In this document: in pieces, positions 1 to 8,851 of the stretch
Layout of the letters: each line of letters opens with the position of its first letter
How positions within the stretch are numbered: position 1 is the stretch's first letter
Translations under genes and position numbers: made by a program
Notes under the pieces: generated by a model
Seen by the model: the letters and a program-made list of their open reading frames with translations, nothing else
What the model was told of the DNA's origin: nothing
Database searches by the model: none
DNA from: Paracoccus zhejiangensis
GTDB lineage: Bacteria; Pseudomonadota; Alphaproteobacteria; Rhodobacterales; Rhodobacteraceae
NCBI RefSeq assembly: GCF_002847445.1
Contig: NZ_CP025433.1
Span: forward strand, 86,391 to 150,390
Length of the DNA: 64,000 bases
Reading direction: 5' to 3'

Positions 1-601
1 GCACCCGGTTGACGTGAATGGCGCTCAGACCAAGGGCATCGGCCAGATGATACTGGGTCAGGGGACAGGAGAATCCCGTCCTGTCGCCGATCCCCACATG
101 GTTCAGCCGTGCCCCGAGTTCCATGAGCAGATGCGCCATCCGCTCCACCGCTGAGCGCCGCCCGAGATTGACCAGATGCTCGACCATCATCGCCTCGTCG
201 CGGGATGAGGCCCAGAGGACGGCGGTGGCAAGCCGGGGCGCCTCGGCAAATGCGCCGAGGATATCGGGGGCAAAGACCTCGGAGGCTTCGATATCCGTCA
301 GCGCCTCGAGGCTGAGGTCTGACGTTCGGAACAGGATGCTGCGCAAACCCAGAAAATCGCCGGGAATCTGGAAGTTGATGACCTGCCGTCCGCCATCGGG
401 CAGCATCTTGTAGGAGCAGGCCCAGCCTTCGGCCAGAATGTAGACCGAAGCATTCGACTGGCCCTCGTGCATCATCTCATGCCCGGCGAGGAAGGTTCTG
501 CGCCGCCGATGAAAGCGCGCAAGTGTCTCCAGATCCACATCCGACAGGGCCACGAAGGTCGACAGCTTCCGGGTCAGCGGACTGCTCTCAATATGGGTCA
601 A
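1..601 (-). CDS. Crp/Fnr-family transcriptional regulator, 3' end cut by window
   Basis: About 200 residues are visible. An N-terminal cyclic-nucleotide-binding-like beta barrel carries the stretches VYILAEGWACSYKML and INFQIPGDFLGLRSIL. A C-terminal HTH_CRP begins with PLTQYHLADALGLSAIHVNRV and is cut by the window edge before the recognition helix ends. No cysteine cluster like that of Fnr lies at the N-terminus, so it is not an obvious iron-sulfur oxygen sensor. The only good start is a TTG at 601 with GGGAG about 8 nt upstream; an in-frame TGA lies further upstream. It is transcribed away from the small gene at 755. Effector and targets cannot be told from sequence. Confidence 0.88.
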   Translation of the reverse strand, partial: MTHIESSPLTRKLSTFVALSDVDLETLARFHRRRRTFLAGHEMMHEGQSNASVYILAEGWACSYKMLPDGGRQVINFQIPGDFLGLRSILFRTSDLSLEALTDIEASEVFAPDILGAFAEAPRLATAVLWASSRDEAMMVEHLVNLGRRSAVERMAHLLMELGARLNHVGIGDRTGFSCPLTQYHLADALGLSAIHVNRV

Positions 602-754
602 CAGCTTCTCCCGGTTGGTGCGGAGTTCACGACAGGCAGTCGGGCAGGCTGCTCTGGATCAGTCCGGCCGACAGAACTTCCTGTCAGGGTGATGCAGCTC
701 ATCAGGATTCTGCCCCTGTCCTGATCCTCTTCTATACCAAAAGGACGCCTCGCG

Positions 755-991
755 ATGCCCGGCCAGACAGATCATGCAGGAATGGCAGCACTTTCCATCT
801 GCGAGGCTCTCCTGCTCGCCATCAATGACCACAAACTTCTGCCCGAACGCGAGATCGCAGGCGTGCTCCGCGATGCGGCGGCTGCGCATGAGAATGCAGC
901 AGGCAATGCGACAGAGATGGAGATGCATCAAAGCGTCGCCAGCCTGATCAACGGGATCATGGTCGGGATAAACCCAACCGGTCGGCCTTAG
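755..991 (+). CDS. Small conserved-looking hypothetical protein (78 aa)
   Basis: Not recognised. The protein is acidic and mostly helical, with no signal peptide or membrane segment. Its middle ([31 protein letters not shown]) reads like two amphipathic helices. It is divergent from the Crp/Fnr gene and lies 136 bp before the groEL-like gene. Codon use fits a real gene. The start is the first ATG of the frame; an upstream Shine-Dalgarno is weak. Confidence 0.55.
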   Translation: MPGQTDHAGMAALSICEALLLAINDHKLLPEREIAGVLRDAAAAHENAAGNATEMEMHQSVASLINGIMVGINPTGRP

Positions 992-1127
992 CGCTGCGCT
1001 CTCTCAGTCCAGGGGGAACCCGAGACGGCGGCCTTCAGCAGAGGGCAGCGCATCCGGGATCGGCCACGCCCATTCTCGCAGGACTATTGCCCTGCTTCCA
1101 CATTGCCAATTTTCAGGAGCGACCGAC

Positions 1128-2705
1128 ATGTCTGCGAAAGACGTTCTCTTCGGCACCGAAGCCCGCAGTCGCATGGTGAAAGGGATTGATGTCCTCGCCG
1201 ATACGGTCAGGATCACCCTCGGCCCGAAGGGGCGCAATGTCATCCTGGGCCGGGACTTCGGGGTTCCGCGGATCACCAAGGACGGCGTGACAGTTGCGCA
1301 GGAAATCGAGCTTGCGGACAGGTTCGGGAATATGGGCGCCCGGCTGGTTCGGGAAGTTGCGACCCGCACCAATGACGAGGCGGGAGATGGCACGACGACC
1401 GCCACCGTCCTTGCGCAGGCCATCGTCAGGGAAGGCATGAAGGCGGTGGCTGCCGGCATGAACCCGATGGATCTGAAACGCGGCATCGACAAGGCTGTAA
1501 AGGCTGCCGTCACGGGCATCAGGGACATGTCGCGGCCAGTTCGCGACAGTGATGAAATCGCGCGGGTCGGAATGATCTCGGCGAATGGCGATGCCGCCAT
1601 CGGCCGACAGATCGCGGATGCGATGGAGCGGGTCGGCAAGGAAGGTGTCATCACCGTCGAGGACGCAAAAGGCATCGAGACAACGACAGAAGTCGTCGAA
1701 GGCATGCAGTTCGATCGCGGCTATCTCAGCCCCTACTTCATCACCAACGCGCAAAAGATGACCGTGGAACTCGAAGACTGCGTCATCCTGCTGCTCGACA
1801 GCAGGTTATCGGCGCTCAAGCCAATGCTGTCGTTGCTTGAGGAGGTGCTGGAGGCCGACAAAGCGCTGCTGATCGTTGCGGAAGATATCGAAGGCGAGGC
1901 GCTTGCGATGCTGGTCGTCAACAAGCTCCGCGCTGATCTGAAGGTTGCGGCGGTCAAGACCCCCGGCTTCGGCGATGGCCGCAAAGCCATGCTGGAAGAT
2001 CTCGCCATTCTGACGGGCGGCGAGGTGATCTCGGCCGATCTGGGAACGCGGCTTGAAGATGTGACGATGGCGCGGCTGGGCACGGCGAAGAAAATCCTCG
2101 TCGGCAAGGACGCCACGACCTTGATCGGCGGTCAGGGCGACAAGGCCGCAATCGCGTCTCGCATCGGCCAGATCCGCGGGCAGATCGAGGATGAAGCGTC
2201 GGATTACGAGAAGGGAAAGATGCAGGAGCGGCTGGCACGCCTTTCGGGCAGCGTTGCCGTGATCCGCGTCGGCGGTGCCACCGAGACAGAGGTGACCGAA
2301 CGCAAGGACAGGATTGACGATGCGCTCCATGCGACGCGTGCGGCCGTCGAGGAGGGTGTGGTTCCGGGCGGAGGGGTCGCGCTCCTTCTCGCCGGAAATC
2401 TGCTGGCCGATATGAAAGGCGACAATCCCGAGCAGGACGCCGGGATCAGGATCATCCGAAGGGCGCTACAGGCGCCTCTGCGCCAGATCGCCGAGAATGC
2501 CGGGATCGACGGCGCTGTAGTCGCGGGGAAGATCATCGAGGCAGGTCGCGCTGGCTTCGGCTTCGATGCGCAGGCAGAGAGCTTCGTCGACATGTTCGAG
2601 GCCGGTATCGTTGATCCGACGAAGGTGGTGCGGATCGCGCTCGAGGATGCCGCCTCGATTGCGGGCCTTCTGATCACCACCGAGGTCATGATCGCTGAGA
2701 GCTGA
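1128..2705 (+). CDS. groEL: GroEL-like chaperonin (Hsp60), stand-alone paralogue
   Basis: A 525-residue group I chaperonin. It has the conserved ATPase residues: ITKDGVTVA with Asp near 52, [11 protein letters not shown] near 87, and the equatorial [10 protein letters not shown]. Apical residues such as YLSPYFITN are also present. It would assemble as a folding ring in the cytoplasm. Typical GroEL has 540-548 residues and a GGM-rich tail; this one ends in VMIAES with no GGM repeat. No groES lies upstream, where only about 136 bp separate it from the small gene at 755. This suggests a secondary copy that borrows GroES from elsewhere or serves a specialised client. GAGCGACCGAC precedes the ATG, a modest ribosome binding site. 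Confidence 0.95.
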   Translation: MSAKDVLFGTEARSRMVKGIDVLADTVRITLGPKGRNVILGRDFGVPRITKDGVTVAQEIELADRFGNMGARLVREVATRTNDEAGDGTTTATVLAQAIVREGMKAVAAGMNPMDLKRGIDKAVKAAVTGIRDMSRPVRDSDEIARVGMISANGDAAIGRQIADAMERVGKEGVITVEDAKGIETTTEVVEGMQFDRGYLSPYFITNAQKMTVELEDCVILLLDSRLSALKPMLSLLEEVLEADKALLIVAEDIEGEALAMLVVNKLRADLKVAAVKTPGFGDGRKAMLEDLAILTGGEVISADLGTRLEDVTMARLGTAKKILVGKDATTLIGGQGDKAAIASRIGQIRGQIEDEASDYEKGKMQERLARLSGSVAVIRVGGATETEVTERKDRIDDALHATRAAVEEGVVPGGGVALLLAGNLLADMKGDNPEQDAGIRIIRRALQAPLRQIAENAGIDGAVVAGKIIEAGRAGFGFDAQAESFVDMFEAGIVDPTKVVRIALEDAASIAGLLITTEVMIAES

Positions 2706-3028
2706 TGAGGCGCGCGGAAATTGCGTGAGTGGTTTCCCCGGTGGCCGCTATACGTTCTCACCGACAGAAAACACGGAATTCCGGGAATAATTCAGAAACG
2801 CTTTCCTGGCCTTGCGGTGACTACCATGCCGCGTGCCCAACAGAGCGCTCTCCGCCCCTCGCGGTGGTTCTGACTGGGAACTCGCTGCAGTGCGCCCGAA
2901 CGGCTGCTTCGATAGATTGCTGCAGCGGCCATGCCGCGCTGTAGTCAGGCGGCTCTCCGCCCGATCTGCATGAAGCCCGCGAGAAAACTGACCTTCAAAC
3001 GACCCATCGTTGTCGACACAGGTCATGC
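2706..3028. other. Intergenic region, no gene seen
   Basis: A 323 bp gap between the convergent groEL-like and PIN genes. I see no convincing ORF, RNA or strong terminator hairpin in it. Confidence 0.5.
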
Positions 3029-3430
3029 TCATGCGGCGAAGGGATTCCTGATCGTGATCCTGTCGGCCACCCTGAACCCGTCCTGCATGTCCTCGGAAAG
3101 CAGGTTATCACAGCCAGCCAGCAGCCCGGCCGCAACGATCATCGCGTCATAGACAGACAGCGCGTGCTTCCGCGCCAGGGCGATGCCCAGATCATGCGTC
3201 TCATAGGTCAGTGGCTCGACGGTCACAAACTCACGGATCATGAGCAGAAATTCATCGCTCTGCGCCCAACTCATCCTGAACTTCCGCCGCGTGACGTTCG
3301 CGATCTCGTTCAGCACCTGCACGCTGACGGTTCCGCCGCCGCGCAGCAGACATTCGGCAACGTCTGCCTTGGCACGGTCTTCAGAGAGCAGGTAAAGCAG
3401 GACGTTGGTGTCGAAGAACCTACCTGGCAT
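3029..3430 (-). CDS. vapC: PIN-domain toxin, VapC-like
   Basis: A 133-residue PIN domain. The acidic active-site residues are visible: FFDTNVLLYL at the N-terminus, a central Glu in VLNEIAN, and SVYDAMIVAAGLLAGCDNLLSEDMQDG at the C-terminus. These residues bind a metal ion for RNA cleavage in VapC enzymes. Its start overlaps the end of the AbrB-type gene by 11 bp, the usual arrangement of antitoxin first and toxin second. On this plasmid-like window it would serve as an addiction module. The RNA target is unknown. Confidence 0.9.
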   Translation of the reverse strand: MPGRFFDTNVLLYLLSEDRAKADVAECLLRGGGTVSVQVLNEIANVTRRKFRMSWAQSDEFLLMIREFVTVEPLTYETHDLGIALARKHALSVYDAMIVAAGLLAGCDNLLSEDMQDGFRVADRITIRNPFAA

Positions 3431-3650
3431 TCGCCTCGTTCCGGTCGAACCGGTAGTCCTTGGGCATCAATCCGCGAAACTTGCGAAGCCGGGCCAGGAT
3501 TTCTTCGGGATCGCGGCGGCGATGAACCTCAAAATGCCCGGCATCGGCCGCGGTGATTTCGATCTCGTCGCCCGCCTTCAACCCGAGTTCCTGGACCATC
3601 CGCGCAGGCAGGCGGACGGCCAGAGAATTGCCCCATTTCGCGATCTGCAT
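3420..3650 (-). CDS. vapB: AbrB/MazE-type antitoxin, VapB-like
   Basis: A 76-residue protein starting MQIAKWGNSLAVRLPARMVQELGLKAGDEIEI, the swapped-hairpin AbrB/SpoVT DNA-binding fold. The C-terminal half (HRRRDPEEILARLRKFRGLMPKDYRFDR) is the likely toxin-neutralising tail. It is co-transcribed with and overlaps the PIN toxin gene. By analogy it binds its own promoter, somewhere in the short gap between 3651 and 3729. Confidence 0.88.
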   Translation of the reverse strand: MQIAKWGNSLAVRLPARMVQELGLKAGDEIEITAADAGHFEVHRRRDPEEILARLRKFRGLMPKDYRFDRNEANAR

Positions 3651-3729
3651 GATGTTTGGCTCCGCCTTGAATGATACACATCTCCAGCAATGTATATCCT
3701 GACTGCCGGCGGTTCAATCGGTGATGCGA

Positions 3730-5604
3730 TCACAACTCATGCCCGTGATCCTTGCCGCGGGAGCGATGCTGCTCACCGACCTCCTGATCGGCCATCTTCT
3801 GATTGACCTGCCGGGCTTGGGCGAGGGTCATGCCGACCGACTGATGGGCTTCGCCGGCCGCTGCCACAGCCCGCGCGATAGCCCGTCGCTGACCCGCATC
3901 CGGGAAATCGACGGCCAGGGCATTGGTGTCACCCGCCGCGATCCGCGCCAGGACATGCGCGCCATAGCGGTCGCGGAAATCGGCGCCGAAACGCTCTGCG
4001 TGATCGTCATTCTGGAATTCGACCTTGCCATGCTGGGCATGCGCCTCGGCCATGGCGGACAGGGTACGGGTCAGCTTGTCGCTCGTGGCCTCCTGCTCGA
4101 TCGGCACCGCGCGGGAAATGACACGCGCCGCCGCCGCATAGAAGGTATCGACCAGCTCGGCCGCCCTGCCCCGCCCGTCCTCGGAAGCGAGATCGATCTT
4201 CTTCGCGTCGGCCACAGCCAGAATATCGGCCTTGATCCACGCGCGCTCCTGCCAGGCATTCGCGGCACCGCTTTCCATCCGGGACTGGATCACGACCGGA
4301 TCGAGGCCGGCCTTTTCTGCGGCCGCGCCGATCTGCGCCGTCATTTCCCTCGTGCCATCCGGTCCGATAACCTTGTGCCTGTCCTGGACAGTGATGCGGG
4401 TCTCGTCCATCTGCGCCTGGTAGATGGCCGTGCGCGGGGCGTGATGCATCATCTGCGCGCCGCGCTTATCGCCCAGATCGCGTACGATCTCCGAGGCGAT
4501 CCCGTAAAGCTCTTCGCGCAATTCACGCTGGTCCTGCACGGGCAGGCGCGAAATGTCCCTCTCGCTCTCCTCCAGCCAGGTCCCGAAGGCAGTGGCCAGA
4601 TCGCCGCGATTGCGGATGGTATCGAGGTCCATGACGATCTCCTGGTTGCGGTGATGGATGATGCCGCCCGCTTCAAGCAGCCCGGCCGCGGCTTCGATTT
4701 TCCGGGCCAGATCCTCATCGCTGATGAGTGTGGCCATGACGGCGAGACTGCGCAGCACCTCGATATTGCGCTGGACCTGGTCGAGCGCATCGCTGAGCGC
4801 CCTGCCCTGCCGGCGGTTCTCGATCGGCGCCCTGCCCTCGCGCGCCGCACGCTCGATCTCGGCTCGCGACGGTCCATAGGTCAGGATGCCGCGATCCAGA
4901 CGGCTGCTCTTGTCCAGAAACAACCCGTGCTCGCCGGCGATCCCGACCAGCCGTTCCTTCATGAAGTCGAGATTGAAGGCATGGTCCTTCGCCATGAAGA
5001 ACCAGTCGCCATTCTCCAGGCCCCGGTTGTTCACGACCACATGGACATGCTTGTTGACGCGATCCGTGTGCAGGGCCGCGACATAGGCCCATTCCTCGCC
5101 ATCCGAATGCAGCCCGGACTGGAACAGCTCCATGCACCATTCCTCCACCACCGGACGGGCGCGCTCGGCGCTGACATCGAAGGGAAAGGAGACCAGCAAA
5201 TGCGTGGTCTGGCCGTTCTTCGGATCGCCGGTCCATTCATCCGACCACTGATCGACGACAGCCTTGCGCTGATCGCCGTCCAGTGTCCGGGCCCGCGGGT
5301 CAAGATCGGCCATGTTGCCGAATACCGCCGCCGCCTTGGAAAACAGGTAATCCAGCTGATTGCCAAGCTGCTTGCCGGTATGGGTGCCGCCCTTGTGGAT
5401 CTTCTTCAGCACCACCGCATTCGAGCCCTGGGTGACGCGCCACAGGCCCGCTGCCCGCCCGGAAACCTTCGGCCTCGGCGTCATGAACCTGTCGAACGCG
5501 CGCGCAACCTCGGCCTGCTGGAAGGCCAGCATCCCCGCCCCGCCCTGCCAGATCGGAAACTCGATCTCGCCGATCAATGCCTCGGCCAGCCCACCCCGGC
5601 TCAT
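3730..5604 (-). CDS. Relaxase / mobilisation nuclease
   Basis: A 624-residue conjugative relaxase. The N-terminal half has the three-histidine metal site as HTDRVNKHVHVVVNN, with the first His at residue 179. GGTHTGKQLGNQLDYLFSK near residue 70 is the likely region of the catalytic tyrosine. The C-terminal third is helical and of unknown role. It would nick oriT and lead plasmid DNA into the recipient. It overlaps the upstream DNA-binding gene by 4 bp, so the two are probably translated together. No type IV secretion or coupling-protein genes are in the window, so the element may be mobilisable only, or these genes lie outside it. The MOB class is not certain; MOBP-like is the best fit. Confidence 0.88.
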   Translation of the reverse strand: MSRGGLAEALIGEIEFPIWQGGAGMLAFQQAEVARAFDRFMTPRPKVSGRAAGLWRVTQGSNAVVLKKIHKGGTHTGKQLGNQLDYLFSKAAAVFGNMADLDPRARTLDGDQRKAVVDQWSDEWTGDPKNGQTTHLLVSFPFDVSAERARPVVEEWCMELFQSGLHSDGEEWAYVAALHTDRVNKHVHVVVNNRGLENGDWFFMAKDHAFNLDFMKERLVGIAGEHGLFLDKSSRLDRGILTYGPSRAEIERAAREGRAPIENRRQGRALSDALDQVQRNIEVLRSLAVMATLISDEDLARKIEAAAGLLEAGGIIHHRNQEIVMDLDTIRNRGDLATAFGTWLEESERDISRLPVQDQRELREELYGIASEIVRDLGDKRGAQMMHHAPRTAIYQAQMDETRITVQDRHKVIGPDGTREMTAQIGAAAEKAGLDPVVIQSRMESGAANAWQERAWIKADILAVADAKKIDLASEDGRGRAAELVDTFYAAAARVISRAVPIEQEATSDKLTRTLSAMAEAHAQHGKVEFQNDDHAERFGADFRDRYGAHVLARIAAGDTNALAVDFPDAGQRRAIARAVAAAGEAHQSVGMTLAQARQVNQKMADQEVGEQHRSRGKDHGHEL

Positions 5605-6146
5605 GCCTCGGTCTCCACGAAGGTCTTGAACAGCCGCACCCCGCGGCGGCGCTGCTCGGCAACGACCGCCTGCAAAAAGGTCCGCAGCCTCGGCAGGCTC
5701 AGCCGCAGATCGTCCAAGGCGCGCATCTCGCCCTTCGCCAGCTTGATCTTCCTTGTGTTGGCGGCAAAAGCGATCTGGTTGATGTTCACCCCGATCTTGT
5801 GCAGTTCATGCTTGATCGCCTCAAGTTCCGCCGCCTGTTCGGGCGGAAATTCGAGCATCCCGACACTCGACCGCAGCAGCGTGCGCAGCACATCCGACCG
5901 GCTCTCCGTACCGAGCACGTCCTTCAGCCGGTCCAGTTGCTGCACTTCCTCCGGGGACAGGCGCACGGTCACGACGCTGCCATAGGTCGTGGTGGCCTCG
6001 GACTGACGCAGTTTGAGGGCCTTTTCGGTCTTGATCGCCTCGGGCCCAGCCCCGACAGCATCGGCCACCGTCGAAACTGTCCCGCCCGCCTTCACCTTGC
6101 GGATCGCCTCGGCCTTCTGCTCTCTCGTCAGCGATTTGCGAGCCAT
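5601..6146 (-). CDS. Relaxosome DNA-binding accessory protein, MobC-like
   Basis: A 181-residue protein. The centre (VTVRLSPEEVQQLDRLKDVLGTESRSDVLRTLLR) is a ribbon-helix-helix-like segment. The C-terminal helical part, with HKIGVNINQIAFAANT, is the typical MobC signature of plasmid mobilisation proteins. The chosen ATG at 6146 has a perfect AGGAGGATATTT leader. A longer frame runs to 6419 but would cover the oriT candidate and lacks a ribosome binding site. It is the first gene of the mob operon. Confidence 0.85.
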   Translation of the reverse strand: MARKSLTREQKAEAIRKVKAGGTVSTVADAVGAGPEAIKTEKALKLRQSEATTTYGSVVTVRLSPEEVQQLDRLKDVLGTESRSDVLRTLLRSSVGMLEFPPEQAAELEAIKHELHKIGVNINQIAFAANTRKIKLAKGEMRALDDLRLSLPRLRTFLQAVVAEQRRRGVRLFKTFVETEA

Positions 6147-6206
6147 AAATATCCTCCTGACGACGGCAATCAGACGGCTTGTATACATTCCGCATTTCCT
6201 GCCACT

Positions 6207-6320
6207 TCCCCCTATGTGCCAGAGTAGCCCAGGATCGCGAGCATAACAAACAAATTCGCAACCAGGGGTTGCGCCCGCTGTCGCGATCACCGGGATGCTC
6301 GGTGCGGCACATAGGGTCCG
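6207..6320. other. Candidate oriT: three nested inverted repeats
   Basis: Three inverted repeats share nearly one centre about 110 bp upstream of the mob operon. The outer arms are CCCTATGTGCC (6210-6220) and GGCACATAGGG (6306-6316). The middle arms are GATCGCGA (6233-6240) and TCGCGATC (6281-6288). The inner hairpin is CGCAACC (6257-6263), loop AGG, GGTTGCG (6267-6273). Inverted repeats beside the nic site and next to the relaxosome genes are the hallmark of oriT. The nic site itself is not identified. The middle arms are palindrome-like and so the weakest part of the argument. Confidence 0.6.
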
Positions 6321-6861
6321 TTTGCTTTGAAGAAAAACAACGCCGGCACACCGGCACCGCTGCAGGCGCCAATCTGGCGCCGTCGCCTGTGACCGGATGA
6401 ACCGTGGGGTGATCTGCAACTTGCCGTGGGAAGCCCGTCAGTCGATTGCCGATCGCGCTGTTACCATTTGGGCCGTCACACAGGGCCTTTAGGAAAGGCT
6501 GGCGTTCCCGGTCGGCTGGCACTGCTGCCAGTCCTCCCAAAAACGGCACAGAGGCCCCTGCCCTTCGGCCAGAATCGATACGGATGGAACCGGAACCATG
6601 ACAGATCGAGGCCATGACAGCGGATCGTGTGCCTGCGGCGCAGGATGATCCGTCAGAAGAATGGAAGGGGCGTTGCCCCTCGCCGCAGCAAGGGCAATCG
6701 ACAGAACCGGGTCCTCGCCGCTGACGCGGCTGCGGGCCGCGCCACTTCCGTCGATTCCCCTTGTCGCAGCTACCCCCAGTCTCGGCGACGGCCAGACCCC
6801 GAAAACGACTGTTTTCGGGGCTGTCCCCATTGCGGGGTGCCCCATACCGGTGGAGGGGAAG
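6321..6861. other. Leader of the accessory block, no gene seen
   Basis: About 540 bp between the oriT candidate and the gene at 6862. Long frames cross it on the minus strand, but none has a ribosome binding site or recognisable domain. The run AAAACGACTGTTTTCGGGG near 6800 can form a small hairpin (CGAAAACGACTGTTTTCG is imperfectly symmetrical). No promoter can be named. Confidence 0.4.
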
Positions 6862-7242
6862 ATGGCCGATGCAGCTGGACGGGATTGCAAGGAGATGAGC
6901 CCGGGACTGCGCCTGTCGCGTGTGGCGGACCTGATCGATGCGATCCATGCCTGCCATCCTGACGATGCCGAGCAGGTTCTGTCGGTCGTCCTGGAGGAAT
7001 GGCAGACCGGGGCGCCCATGCCGCCCTTCCTTGACGCCATGAGCGATGCAGAGTTCTGGGCCCATGCCGCGACGTTCGAGGAGCTGCGCGCTGTCTTCTT
7101 GGCCGCAGGACGGAAGCTGGCGCGATACCCGCTCGGGCCGCAGGGCCGGATGCGCATGATCCGGAGATTGATGGAAGGTCTGAGTGATGGCGAACGGCAG
7201 GAGATCATCGGCGTGGTCTCTGCAGAACGCGATCCTGCGTGA
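6862..7242 (+). CDS. Small plasmid protein of an unnamed family, copy A (126 aa)
   Basis: Function unknown. The frame is open from 6661, but the ATG at 6862 follows GTGGAGGGGAAG and leaves out low-quality N-terminal sequence. Key stretches are LSRVADLIDAIHACHPDDAEQVLSV, EFWAHAATFEELRAVFLAAG and GPQGRMRMIRRLMEGLSDGER. The same pattern recurs in the genes at 9273 and 51769: a short helix, Ala-Cys, Asp-Ala-Glu, then a Gly-Arg-Met-Arg motif near the end. It is all-helical, with no signal peptide or cysteine pair. It lies between the mob region and the SRAP pair. Confidence 0.72.
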   Translation: MADAAGRDCKEMSPGLRLSRVADLIDAIHACHPDDAEQVLSVVLEEWQTGAPMPPFLDAMSDAEFWAHAATFEELRAVFLAAGRKLARYPLGPQGRMRMIRRLMEGLSDGERQEIIGVVSAERDPA

Positions 7243-7973
7243 TAAAGCACGATGGAGACACCAAGCCGGGATGTGCCGGAAGGGTTCGTTCTCGGAGGAC
7301 CTGCTGTCAACTGCAGGCCCTCGGTCGAGGTCGGCGAAAGCCACCCCCTGATCCGGTTGTCCCGGCGACGGCAGAGGGCCAGGATACGCGCATTCAGCGC
7401 CGACCTGCACACTGGTTTGATATTTGCTGAAAATCAGGCGGTGGCCCGCATCGCTGCTCCTCTCAGAGCCCGTCGCGGCCACCGCCTTTCCTTCCGTCCA
7501 GTTCCCGCCGGCGGCACTGCGCCGGACGGGAAACACTCTCGCGCATCTTCAGGCTCTTCCAGACGAGTGGAGCAGGATAGACCCCGCGCGAGACCCAAGC
7601 TCGACACTGCACCGGAGGTGAGTTTTGCAGCGCGTTGGTGCCGATTGATTGGCTCTGGACTTTCCAACTCTACCCCAATTTCTGATTCAAAGCGAGAAGC
7701 CGGTTTGTCACCTCCGGCTACAATTCTGTGTCACGGCTGCCCCGTCCCTGCTCCAGTCTTACGGCGATTGCGCGATCGATGGCGCGCCGGGTAGCGGGCC
7801 TCTCGATCGCTGATGGCACCATCGTCGGTCACAGCCTTGAACCTGCAACCTCGGGCTGACATTCGGACAGCTTGTCGGCGGGCGTATGTTCCCATTACGT
7901 TCCTACCATGCCGTCGATACCCTCAACCAACAGATTCGCCAACCGCTCGATTCGCGACTGTGCCCGCGACCAT
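7243..7973. other. Gap without a supported gene
   Basis: About 730 bp. An open frame at 7252-7794 (+) has poor composition, no ribosome binding site and no family resemblance, so it is not called. Nothing else is recognised here. Confidence 0.4.
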
Positions 7974-8225
7974 ATGCTCATCGTGATGCGCTGCGATCTG
8001 TGCGGCCGGACGGTCAACTATTGGGCCGAGGATCTGGCGAAGGTCATCGATGACCCGTTTCACGAAGCGCATGTGCCGCCCTGGGGCTGCGGCCATTGCC
8101 GGATGATCGATTACATGTCGATCCGCTGGCACCTGCCGAACGCACAAGAGCTGGCGGCAGGCTTGACCGTTCGCAGGCCGGTCAGGCAGGTTGTCAAATG
8201 GATCTGGCGCGATGAAAGGGTCTGA
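7974..8225 (+). CDS. Small zinc-ribbon-like protein coupled to SRAP gene
   Basis: An 83-residue protein with a CDLC pair near the start and a CGHC pair about 35 residues later. The four cysteines make a likely zinc ribbon. A Trp-rich tail (VRRPVRQVVKWIWRDERV) follows. Starts at 7908 or 7986 are also possible; 7974 places the ribbon close to the N-terminus. The stop at 8223-8225 is 2 nt before the apparent start of the SRAP gene, which implies translational coupling. No function is known from sequence. Its constant neighbour suggests a nucleic-acid or repair-linked role. Confidence 0.72.
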   Translation: MLIVMRCDLCGRTVNYWAEDLAKVIDDPFHEAHVPPWGCGHCRMIDYMSIRWHLPNAQELAAGLTVRRPVRQVVKWIWRDERV

Positions 8226-8227
8226 CG

Positions 8228-8851
8228 ATCTGCAATCTGTATAATAACGGCACCACGCAGGAGATGATGCGCCGGCTCTTCCCCGGCGTGACGGACCGTG
8301 CCGGCAATCTGCAGCCGGGCCGGGTCTATCCCGACCAGCCCGGTGCGATCATCCGCCATGATGGCGACGGGTTGGAGCTGGTCACAGCGCGCTGGGGTCT
8401 GCCCTCGCCGAAATTCGCCCTGAAGACGGAACGCGACCCCGGCGTGACCAATATCCGCAATCTTGGATCGCCGCATTGGCGCCGCTGGCTCAGTCGGGAC
8501 AATCGCTGCCTCGTCCCGCTGAGCGCCTTCGCCGAGCCCCGCGGCAAGGGGAAGGGCAACCAGTGGTTTGCCGCCACGAACAACCAGCCAATGTTCTTTG
8601 CCGGCATCGAGATCCGCGACTGGACCTCCGTCCGCAAGGTAAAGGACGGCGAGACCACGGATGATCTCTATGCCTTCCTGACTTGCGAACCGAATGCGGA
8701 GGTCCGGGAGATCCATCCAAAGGCCATGCCGGTGATCCTGACGCAGCCCGACGACTGGACGGCCTGGATGAACGGGGCTCCCGCTTCGGAGCTTCAACGG
8801 CCCCTGCCCGACGGATCCCTTGCGTTGCTGGACGAGGCCGAGCTGACCTGA
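8228..8851 (+). CDS. SRAP / YedK-HMCES-type abasic-site protein with ATC start
   Basis: This SOS-response-associated peptidase family crosslinks its Cys2 to abasic sites in single-stranded DNA. The reading frame resembles the family from TGC-AAT-CTG-TAT (Cys-Asn-Leu-Tyr) at 8231 onward. It has NIRNLGSPHWRRWL, NRCLVPLSAFAEP (active-site Glu) and EIHPKAMPVILTQ (active-site His). The codon before Cys is ATC (8228-8230), not ATG. AAAGGG ends 7 nt upstream of it, good spacing for ATC. The next ATG is at 8264 and would remove the catalytic Cys. An in-frame TGA at 8213 limits the frame upstream. Either the gene uses a rare ATC start, or a point change has damaged it. Confidence 0.85.
   Translation: MCNLYNNGTTQEMMRRLFPGVTDRAGNLQPGRVYPDQPGAIIRHDGDGLELVTARWGLPSPKFALKTERDPGVTNIRNLGSPHWRRWLSRDNRCLVPLSAFAEPRGKGKGNQWFAATNNQPMFFAGIEIRDWTSVRKVKDGETTDDLYAFLTCEPNAEVREIHPKAMPVILTQPDDWTAWMNGAPASELQRPLPDGSLALLDEAELT

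Noticed and set aside
3721..5985. 754-codon open frame on the plus strand
   Set aside because: It lies opposite the relaxase and MobC-like genes, and its composition is typical of a GC-rich antisense shadow. No domain was seen.
5821..7536. 571-codon open frame on the minus strand
   Set aside because: It crosses the MobC-like gene, the oriT candidate and copy A in other frames. No ribosome binding site or family resemblance.
7252..7794. 180-codon open frame, plus strand
   Set aside because: No ribosome binding site, no recognisable motif and poor codon quality.
8264..8851. ATG at 8264 as the SRAP start
   Set aside because: It would remove the conserved N-terminal Cys-Asn-Leu-Tyr segment, although that segment is present in frame upstream with a suitable ribosome binding site.
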